DNA from: an uncultured Fibrobacter sp.
Lineage (GTDB): Bacteria; Fibrobacterota; Fibrobacteria; Fibrobacterales; Fibrobacteraceae
Assembly (NCBI GenBank): GCA_947306025.1
Contig: CAMZFJ010000060.1
Location: forward strand, 1 to 8,256
DNA: 8,256 nt
Direction: 5' to 3'
Numbering within the stretch: the first letter of the stretch is position 1; each line of letters opens with the position of its first letter. This document shows, one piece after another, positions 1-4,875 of the stretch. The notes beneath the pieces were generated by a model. That model was given only the letters and a program-made list of their open reading frames with translations. It was not told the DNA's origin and did no database searches. The position numbers and the translations under genes were made by a program.

Positions 1-1885
1 TGACTTCGGTAATGGCCATGCGGAGTTCCAGCGGAATCGTCTTGTATTCGATAATGGCGCTCGGGTTCATGATGGCCATGCCCATGCCGTTCGGGATGGC
101 GTAATGCAAGAACGTTGTGTGCATCGCTTCGCGGAGATAGTTGTTGCCGCGGAAAGCGAATGAAAGGTTCGAAAGACCGCCCGAGATGCGGACTCCGGGG
201 AGGTTGTCCATAATCCAGCGGACAGCACGGATAAAGTCGATGGCGTAGGCGTTGTGCTCTGCCATGCCTGTAGCGACCGTCAAAACGTTCGGGTCGTAAA
301 TGATATCGGATGGATCAAAGTGAAGTTGCTTCACCATGATGTCGTAAGCACGGGACGCAATTTGTACGCGACGTTCGTAGTTCGTGGCCTGACCTTCTTC
401 GTCGAAGAGCATCACGATGACGGCAGCACCTAAGCGCTTGACGACGAGGGCGTGCTCGATGAACGCTTCTTCGCCCATCTTGAGCGAGATGGAGTTCACG
501 ATGCTCTTGCCCTGGATGCACTTGAGGCCTTCTTCGATGACTTCGAAGCGGGAACTGTCAACCATGATGGGCACGCGGCTTACAGCAGGGTCGGATGCAA
601 TCAAGTTCAAGAATGTGCGCATTTCGGCGGTGGCGTCGAGGAGGCCATCGTCCATGTTGACGTCGATGACGTCGGCGCCGTCTTCGACTTGCTTGCGGGC
701 AATGTCGAGGGCTTCGTCGTAATTCTTTTCGTTGATGAGGCGGAGGAACTTCTTGGAACCTGCCACGTTGCAGCGTTCGCCGACCTTGGCGAAGTCCTCG
801 GCGTTGCAGCTGTCGGCGCCGTTGCTCGGACGCACTTGGTCTTTGAACAACGGTTCCAGACCGGCGAGGCGGAGACGCGGACAAGTGACATACTTGGGCG
901 CAGGTTCGCGGCGCTTGTAGTCAGCCGGGAGTTCGTCGAGCATCTTGCGCATGGCGGCGATATGTTCCGGTGTCGTACCGCAGCAACCGCCAATCATGTT
1001 CACGAGCTTGTCGTCCAGATAAACTCGCATCAGGCGGACCATGTCTTCGGGCGTGTCGTCGTAACCGCCGAACTGGTTCGGAAGGCCTGCATTCGGGTGG
1101 CAGCTAAGGTAGCATGGGGCAACTACGCCCATGCGGCGGAGGTAAGGCACCATGCCGTCTGCACCGAGACCGCAGTTGAGGCCGATGGAAAGCGGGTGCA
1201 TGTGCATCACGCTTACGGCAAAAGCTTCGACGGTCTGGCCTGAAAGCGTACGGCCGGAGGCGTCGCTTACGGTCATCGAAAGCATCACTTCGATCGGCTT
1301 GATTTCGCTTTCGGGAGTGCCCGCAGCTTTGGCGGCGGCGATTCGCGCTTCGTTCGCTTTGCTGTACGCGCTGAGGGCGGCCTTGGCGTTTAACGTGTCA
1401 AAAATCGTTTCGATGAGAATGGCATCGACGCCTTCTTCCATCAAGACTGTGATTTGTTCTAAATACGCATCTTCAAGTTCATCAAAAGTAATCGCGCGGC
1501 TCGCAGGGTCGTTCACGTCGTCGCTCATCGAGAGCATTTTACTCGTCGGACCGACGTCGCCCAAAATGTAGACCTTGCGGCCATACTTCTTGAAGCCTTC
1601 TTCGGCGGCCTGCTTTGCGATCTTCACGGATGCGCGGTTCATCTCGGCAATGCGGTGTTCCTGATGGTATTCGTGCTGGCTCACGCGTTGGCTCGAGAAC
1701 GTGTTCGTGGTGAGGCAATCCACGCCTGCATCCACGTAACGACGCTGGATGTCGAGAATGATCTCGGGCTTTTCGATGGAGAGCATGTCGTTGTTGGCGC
1801 CCTTGATCCCGTAAGTCTGGATAACAGAGCCCATGCCGCCATCGAGCAGCATCATCTTTGATTCGAACGCTTCGCGAAGAGTCAT
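1..1885 (-). CDS. metH: Methionine synthase, cobalamin-dependent (N-terminal half, partial)
   Basis: The product transfers a methyl group from methyltetrahydrofolate via cobalamin to homocysteine, making methionine in the cytoplasm. About 628 codons are visible of the roughly 1200 usual for the family; the window edge removes the cobalamin and activation domains. Residues about 1-330 are the homocysteine/zinc domain: it opens with LLDGGMGSVIQ, and the zinc ligands fit C238 (GLNCG) and C301-C302 (GGCCGTTPEH). Residues about 365-625 are the pterin-binding barrel, with GERCNVAGSKKF from G369, DVNMDDG from D408, VDSSRFEVIEEGLKCIQGK, and SGGLSNLSFAFRGNN. The start at 1885 fits because LREAFESKMMLLDGGMG follows directly; the ribosome site (CGGAA) is weak. 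No premature stop or frameshift was seen. The gene is GC-richer than the accessory genes upstream. Family assignment is very sure. Confidence 0.97.
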   Translation of the reverse strand, partial: MTLREAFESKMMLLDGGMGSVIQTYGIKGANNDMLSIEKPEIILDIQRRYVDAGVDCLTTNTFSSQRVSQHEYHQEHRIAEMNRASVKIAKQAAEEGFKKYGRKVYILGDVGPTSKMLSMSDDVNDPASRAITFDELEDAYLEQITVLMEEGVDAILIETIFDTLNAKAALSAYSKANEARIAAAKAAGTPESEIKPIEVMLSMTVSDASGRTLSGQTVEAFAVSVMHMHPLSIGLNCGLGADGMVPYLRRMGVVAPCYLSCHPNAGLPNQFGGYDDTPEDMVRLMRVYLDDKLVNMIGGCCGTTPEHIAAMRKMLDELPADYKRREPAPKYVTCPRLRLAGLEPLFKDQVRPSNGADSCNAEDFAKVGERCNVAGSKKFLRLINEKNYDEALDIARKQVEDGADVIDVNMDDGLLDATAEMRTFLNLIASDPAVSRVPIMVDSSRFEVIEEGLKCIQGKSIVNSISLKMGEEAFIEHALVVKRLGAAVIVMLFDEEGQATNYERRVQIASRAYDIMVKQLHFDPSDIIYDPNVLTVATGMAEHNAYAIDFIRAVRWIMDNLPGVRISGGLSNLSFAFRGNNYLREAMHTTFLHYAIPNGMGMAIMNPSAIIEYKTIPLELRMAITEV

Positions 1886-1927
1886 TTTAAATTCCGTGTT
1901 TAAAATTCGAATTTATGCGTATATTTG

Positions 1928-1968
1928 TTTTTATGCATAAAAATAGAAAATGCTGGGATTGTTGTCAC
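1928..1968 (-). promoter_or_regulatory. Candidate metH promoter with a 16-bp palindrome
   Basis: Read on the minus strand, GTGACA (1968-1963) lies 17 bases before TATTTT (1945-1940), a fair sigma70-like pair about 55 bases upstream of the metH start. The -10 element overlaps the perfect palindrome TTTTTATGCATAAAAA (1928-1943), which would sit at the transcription start and could be an operator. A second AT-rich palindrome, AAATTCGAATTT, lies at 1903-1914. The leader of about 45 bases is too short for the known SAM or cobalamin riboswitches. This is inference from spacing and symmetry only. Confidence 0.35.
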
Positions 1969-2038
1969 TAGCAATGAACCCATAATACCCCAAATTACAT
2001 ATTACTAGTGAAATGGTAGGAATAAAATTGGATCAGTA

Positions 2039-2057
2039 AACGGATTTTTTATCCGTT
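2039..2057. other. Hairpin overlapping the stop codon of the RhuM-Fic gene
   Basis: AACGGAT (2039-2045) and ATCCGTT (2051-2057) form a perfect 7-bp stem around a 5-base loop. The hairpin covers the last codons and the stop of the minus-strand gene ending at 2049. Only a short T run follows on that strand, so it would be a weak intrinsic terminator or a 3'-end stabiliser. Either use is inferred. Confidence 0.35.
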
Positions 2058-3071
2058 GTCCTTGTTAATTAGGTTCACCACGACTTTGACCATCATGTCT
2101 TTTTCTTCGGGGCGGCTTTCGGCTATCATCAATGTTATTGCAACGAGGGTATTGTCCGCAATGCGTTTGGAACCGTCCTTGTTATAAAGAATTCTGTTGT
2201 TCTCCATAAACCACAGAAACAGAGTCGCAGCAATGCGCTTGTTGCCATCGCTAAAAGAATGGTTCTTGATTACCAAGTAAAGAAGTGTTGCTGCTTTTTC
2301 TTCAACAGAAGGATATAAATCGATTCCATCAAAGGTCTGATAAATTTGTCCGATGCTACTTTTGAAAGATTGGTCCTTTTCGTGTCCAAATAAGGTGCTG
2401 CCACCAAATTTTTTCTTGAGGCTCCGAATGGCTTCCATTGCGTTTTCATAGGTAGCCATGAAACGAGCTTGTTTCGTCACCTTGCGGATTCCCAATTTTT
2501 GGTAATCGTAATCATCAAGAGTGTCAAGGGCGTATGTATAGTCAGAGACAACCTGAACCAAGGAGGTAGCCTCGTCTGAGGTCAGTTTTTCTTGCGTATT
2601 GGCTGTCCGTCCGACCAATTTCACTAACTTACACAGTTCGTCATACTTTAAAGAGGCTACTTTGTTGTTGATGGCGAAGCCTTTAACTAGGTAGTCCTTC
2701 AAGACCTTGTTAGCCCACTGGCGAAATAGTACGCCACGTTTGCTTTTTACGCGGTAACCGACGGAGATTATGACATCGAGGTTGTAATAATTGACTTCCT
2801 TAGTCTGTGTTTTGCCTTTAATTGCACCGTGTTGAGTGGTTGTCGCAAATTTTGCGACAACCACATCGCCTACCAGTTCTTCCCTTATTGCATTGTCGAT
2901 GTGCTTACGGATTGTCTTGCTATCTCTTTCAAAAAGCAGGGCCATTTGCTCCGCATTCAGCCAAACAGTCTCGTTTTCCATGTGGACGTCAATCTGAGTT
3001 TTGCCGTCACTGGTTTGGTAAATGATTATTTGGTCGTTTTCGGAAATCTTATTTGACGTAATAGATTTCAT
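2049..3071 (-). CDS. RhuM-family protein with C-terminal Fic/Doc domain
   Basis: A two-part protein of 340 residues. Residues about 30-150 match the RhuM family: WLNAEQMALLFERDSKTIRK looks like a helix-turn-helix segment, followed by the family hallmark NYYNLDVIISVGYRVKS and then FRQWANKVLKDYLVKGFAIN. Residues about 180-335 are a Fic/Doc domain with the active-site loop H271-S-F-S-D-G-N-K-R279. Fic enzymes usually transfer AMP to a protein hydroxyl. The lysine in GNKR instead resembles Doc, which phosphorylates EF-Tu, so the reaction is uncertain. I found no clear (S/T)xxxE(G/N) inhibitory helix motif. A strong GGAGG (3076-3080) four bases before the ATG fixes the start. RhuM is named after a Salmonella pathogenicity-island gene of unclear function, and relatives often sit in restriction-modification loci; here a Mrr-type nuclease lies upstream. 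Base composition is AT-richer than metH, which suggests transfer. Confidence 0.92.
   Translation of the reverse strand: MKSITSNKISENDQIIIYQTSDGKTQIDVHMENETVWLNAEQMALLFERDSKTIRKHIDNAIREELVGDVVVAKFATTTQHGAIKGKTQTKEVNYYNLDVIISVGYRVKSKRGVLFRQWANKVLKDYLVKGFAINNKVASLKYDELCKLVKLVGRTANTQEKLTSDEATSLVQVVSDYTYALDTLDDYDYQKLGIRKVTKQARFMATYENAMEAIRSLKKKFGGSTLFGHEKDQSFKSSIGQIYQTFDGIDLYPSVEEKAATLLYLVIKNHSFSDGNKRIAATLFLWFMENNRILYNKDGSKRIADNTLVAITLMIAESRPEEKDMMVKVVVNLINKDNG
2836..2864. repeat. 29-bp near-perfect palindrome inside the RhuM-Fic gene
   Basis: The arms 2836-2849 and 2851-2864 are perfectly complementary over 14 bp, with one base at the centre. On the minus strand it encodes part of VVVAKFATTTQ, so protein constraint explains some of the sequence. 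The core, read on the minus strand, is TGTCGC, seven bases, GCGACA. The same half-sites appear in the leader of the gene at 3085-3099. It may be an operator or an RNA hairpin; the symmetry is observed and the role is inferred. Confidence 0.6.
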
Positions 3072-3075
3072 ACAG

Positions 3076-3099
3076 CCTCCATTAGTCGCTTTTGCGACA
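3076..3099 (-). promoter_or_regulatory. Leader of the RhuM-Fic gene: ribosome site and small palindrome
   Basis: On the minus strand, GTCGC (3098-3094), AAAA, GCGAC (3089-3085) forms a 5-bp hairpin or operator-like site that ends five bases before the GGAGG ribosome binding site (3080-3076). It shares TGTCGCAAAA with the palindrome inside the coding region, where the spacer is three bases longer. A protein or RNA structure here could block ribosome access or transcription. I saw no convincing -35/-10 pair upstream. Confidence 0.4.
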
Positions 3100-3140
3100 G
3101 GTTGATGTTAGAGGCGTCCCCTTATCCCAGAAATCCAGAA

Positions 3141-3226
3141 TAAAAAAAACGCACTAAGCTGAGAGCAGCGAAAATAAGCTTGCTTATTTTCATTGCCGAG
3201 GCAAATGCGTTAGCGTTCTAAAACGC
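3141..3226 (-). terminator. Long hairpin with T tract, likely terminator of the Mrr operon
   Basis: On the minus strand a long imperfect stem-loop (outer arms around AACGC and GCGTT, inner perfect stem 3170-3179 with 3182-3191) ends directly at a run of eight T (3149-3142). That is the layout of an intrinsic terminator for transcription coming from the Mrr nuclease side. It would separate that operon from the RhuM-Fic gene. A smaller GCGTT/AACGC stem lies at 3213-3226. The shape is seen; termination is inferred. Confidence 0.55.
3159..3210 (+). repeat. Dispersed hairpin repeat, copy 1
   Basis: GAAAATAAGC (3170-3179) and GCTTATTTTC (3182-3191) form a perfect 10-bp stem, preceded by GAGCAGC and followed by CCGAGGCAAA. 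The same order (GAGC, A-rich stem, CCGAGCCAAA) recurs at 8201-8256. The two copies differ in the stem by an A-T to G-C pair change on both sides, so pairing is kept. This suggests a dispersed palindromic element of the REP type; its family is not known to me. Confidence 0.55.
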
Positions 3227-3233
3227 AAAACGC

Positions 3234-3256
3234 GGTTCTCCATTTGACGGAGAACC
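3234..3256 (-). terminator. Hairpin, possible intrinsic terminator
   Basis: GGTTCTCC (3234-3241) and GGAGAACC (3249-3256) pair perfectly over 8 bp with a 7-base loop. On the minus strand the stem is followed by GCGTTTTGCGTTTT, two short T runs, giving a plausible terminator about 80 bases after the last remnant of the Mrr operon. It precedes the larger hairpin at 3141-3226, so the two may act in tandem. Confidence 0.45.
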
Positions 3257-3333
3257 ACGTGCTGCATTAATGTACCTAATATCGCCAGATGTGGCAAGGG
3301 GTGTTGGAAAATTTTACAATCAAGAAAGTTTAT

Positions 3334-3447
3334 TCAAGTATTGCTATTAGCCTTGCTAATCGTTGCGAACTTATCTGTTTCAAGGAAGTCCTTTTCAAGC
3401 AGAAGATACTGCTTCCAGAAAATTTTGGAGAATTGCTGGGGCGTCAT
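3334..3447 (-). pseudogene. Truncated small protein (N-terminal 37 codons), unknown family
   Basis: The reading frame starts MTPQQFSKIFWKQYLLLEKD, continues FLETDKFATISKANSNT, and then stops. From memory it resembles the start of uncharacterised proteins of roughly 200 residues common in gut bacteria near phage and restriction genes, where the text carries on well beyond this point. No continuation is visible in another frame after the stop at 3334-3336, so the 3' part seems lost. An AAGGA ribosome site lies upstream, and the start follows the stop of the preceding remnant by five bases, as in an operon. An alternative is a genuine 37-residue peptide. A plus-strand open frame covers the same bases, but its product has no recognisable features. 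Confidence 0.5.
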
Positions 3448-3452
3448 AGAAA

Positions 3453-3548
3453 TCATCCTTTTTTGTTGACTATATCATCCATGATTCTAACAATAACATC
3501 CGCATTATACATTTCAGCCAATCCGGATTTATCCGCCTTAAGCATCAT
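3453..3548 (-). pseudogene. C-terminal tail of a lost gene
   Basis: This short frame reads MMLKADKSGLAEMYNADVIV and then RIMDDIVNKKG before a stop. It looks like natural protein sequence, namely the end of a larger protein, and its stop is spaced five bases from the next start, as operon genes often are. It overlaps the end of the peptidase-like fragment (3538-3696) in a different frame. A deletion joining the front of that gene to the tail of the same or another gene would explain this. I do not recognise the family. Confidence 0.4.
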
Positions 3549-3696
3549 TCACAACATGTTCTGCTGTTACGAAAAAAAGATTCTTGTTATGACATATTCG
3601 AATCCCAGTATCACTTTTTGAATGCGAATATTCTTCATATTGATTTCCTTTTAAAACTGGCAATACAATTTTGCCGATACATCCTTCTGAACTCAT
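3538..3696 (-). pseudogene. N-terminal fragment resembling a trypsin-like peptidase
   Basis: The frame encodes 52 residues: MSSEGCIGKIVLPVLKGNQY, then a segment ending in GIRICHNKNLFFVTAEHVVN and a stop. The pattern 'hydrophobic strand, N-K, FFVTAEHVV' is what surrounds the catalytic His in trypsin-fold serine peptidases (TAxHV). The later Asp and Ser regions are missing, so the fragment cannot be an active peptidase. It starts seven bases after the Mrr nuclease stop, with AGGTG as a possible ribosome site, so it was probably cotranscribed with that gene. The likely history is a full peptidase or peptidase-like sensor gene reduced by internal deletion. The peptidase reading rests on one short motif. 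Confidence 0.45.
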
Positions 3697-3703
3697 ATTT
3701 CAC

Positions 3704-4702
3704 CTACATCGGCCAGTAAATTTTCTTAAGGGAAATTAAACCGCGTCCTTCAGGATCAAAATTGTCGTAATATTCCACAATCAAATCAACAAGGTCGTCT
3801 GAATCAATCAAGGTCAAAGGTATGACAGAGCGCTCGGCTTCATAACGAGCTTCCTTTGTAAACCCTCCTGTTGAAACATAGAGACCTTTGCAACCTTCGC
3901 GAAGACCTCCTATGAAACTTCGAATTTCAGGAGCGCCCATAGCTCCATCACGATGCTTGACTTCGACAAATATTCGTGGATTTTCTAAACCCAAACCATC
4001 TGGAGATGCGATAATGTCTTTGCCCCGATCGCTACCTTTTTTGCTGACTTTGGTCTTGAAATTCATTGCTCGGAGAATTGCTGCCATTAGTTCCTGCATT
4101 TCATCCCACGATAAATCCATGACCTTGTCTTTTATGAATTCGTGCGATTTCTCTTCTAAATCACCTTTTAATTCATCTGTTGAATTTTCCGTTTCAAGAA
4201 CACTTTCACTTTTCTTTGAAATCAACGGGGTTTTATGTTCAAGTACAGATAGGATTTCTTTTTTAGCATCTTCGGAAATCTCAAAAACAGTAGCGATTGA
4301 CCCCAAGGCATTTTTAGTCTTGATGGTCAAATCATCTCGTTTGACAGAATCAATCCATTCAACTTTTCTAGAATGGAAATAATCTGTCAAACTTTCATCG
4401 TATTTATACTCACCCTTGTCTTTACCGACTAGATAAATTCGTTGTTCCGAGCAATAAGTAATAATATAGTCTGAAGGATGAACGAAATTCACAAAACGAT
4501 TTACTTGCCCTGCATTCATGGCCGCGGTCTGAGGCTTACTATCCGGGTAGCACCCCAACATCTTTTTTTTGATTTCATCAAAACTTTTGACATTTGTCAA
4601 ATCACCTAGTTTATTCCATCCAATAGTAATTATATTCTTTTCTCGATTTTGTTCAAAGAGATAATTGCCTTCTCCCGAACGGACCATAAACATTTTTGAC
4701 AT
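3704..4702 (-). CDS. Mrr-like restriction endonuclease with N-terminal PUA/EVE-like domain
   Basis: A 332-residue predicted DNA-cleaving enzyme. Residues about 1-105 (FMVRSGEGNYLFEQN, IITIGWNKLGDL, QVNRFVNFVHPSDYIITY, IYLVGKDKGEYKY) match the PUA/EVE-like module found in front of Mrr domains, which in related folds reads modified bases. Residues 110-190 are a charged linker. Residues about 195-315 are the Mrr PD-(D/E)XK nuclease: LSWDEMQELMAAILRAMNFK, then GSDRGKDIIA with D229, and E247-V-K249 in IFVEVKHRD. All expected catalytic residues are present, so it should be active. Start: AAGGA lies nine bases upstream, and MSKMFMVR leads straight into the first strand. It heads a minus-strand gene set whose downstream members are broken. 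A modification-dependent (type IV) restriction role is inferred. It is AT-rich compared with both flanking conserved genes. Confidence 0.92.
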   Translation of the reverse strand: MSKMFMVRSGEGNYLFEQNREKNIITIGWNKLGDLTNVKSFDEIKKKMLGCYPDSKPQTAAMNAGQVNRFVNFVHPSDYIITYCSEQRIYLVGKDKGEYKYDESLTDYFHSRKVEWIDSVKRDDLTIKTKNALGSIATVFEISEDAKKEILSVLEHKTPLISKKSESVLETENSTDELKGDLEEKSHEFIKDKVMDLSWDEMQELMAAILRAMNFKTKVSKKGSDRGKDIIASPDGLGLENPRIFVEVKHRDGAMGAPEIRSFIGGLREGCKGLYVSTGGFTKEARYEAERSVIPLTLIDSDDLVDLIVEYYDNFDPEGRGLISLKKIYWPM

Positions 4703-4724
4703 GATTTGAATTCCTTTTTATTTA

Positions 4725-4805
4725 TTAAATAATAGATTGATTCGAAGGATCCGTATTCAGCTTCTTCCCGTATTCATCGCGCAATACGGCTTTTGAGTTG
4801 TACAT
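4725..4805 (-). pseudogene. 26-codon frame, possible gene remnant upstream of the Mrr gene
   Basis: The frame reads MYNSKAVLRDEYGKKLNTDP then SNQSII and a stop, 22 bases before the nuclease start. The composition looks protein-like. GGAG touches the ATG directly, too close for a normal ribosome site, and the frame stays open for some codons upstream. It may be the last part of a deleted upstream gene or chance. I do not recognise it. Confidence 0.25.
4751..4789. promoter_or_regulatory. Three CCGTATT boxes between divergent genes
   Basis: CCGTATTCA occurs at 4751-4759 and again at 4768-4776, and AATACGG, its inverted form, lies at 4783-4789. The last two form a 7-bp inverted repeat with an 8-base gap. 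They lie upstream of a possible -10 for the nuclease gene (TATTAT, 4734-4729 on the minus strand), in the 173-base divergent spacer. They could be regulator sites. Overlap with the possible remnant frame at 4725-4805 weakens this. Confidence 0.3.
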
Positions 4806-4875
4806 CTCCAAAAAATTACAGGGAAATGAGGTGCAAGCGAAGTTATAACTACTTAATTAGTATAGATTTGCACTC

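Noticed and set aside
452..1243. Long plus-strand open frame of 263 codons
   Set aside because: It lies antisense to metH, whose zinc and pterin motifs are clear; GC-rich codon bias on the minus strand keeps this frame open by chance.
1966..2010. CACTAG and CTAGTG, 6-bp inverted repeat with 33 bases between
   Set aside because: Short arms in AT-rich DNA with no terminator, recombination or operator context; expected by chance.
3072..3333. Possible CRISPR or tRNA in the spacer, because of several hairpins
   Set aside because: There are no regularly spaced direct repeats and no cloverleaf; the hairpins are explained by terminators and a dispersed repeat.
3289..3621. Plus-strand open frame of 110 codons
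   Set aside because: The opposite strand carries protein-like remnants (FFVTAEHVV, MTPQQFSKIFWKQYLLLEKD) with operon spacing, while the plus-strand product shows no recognisable motif.
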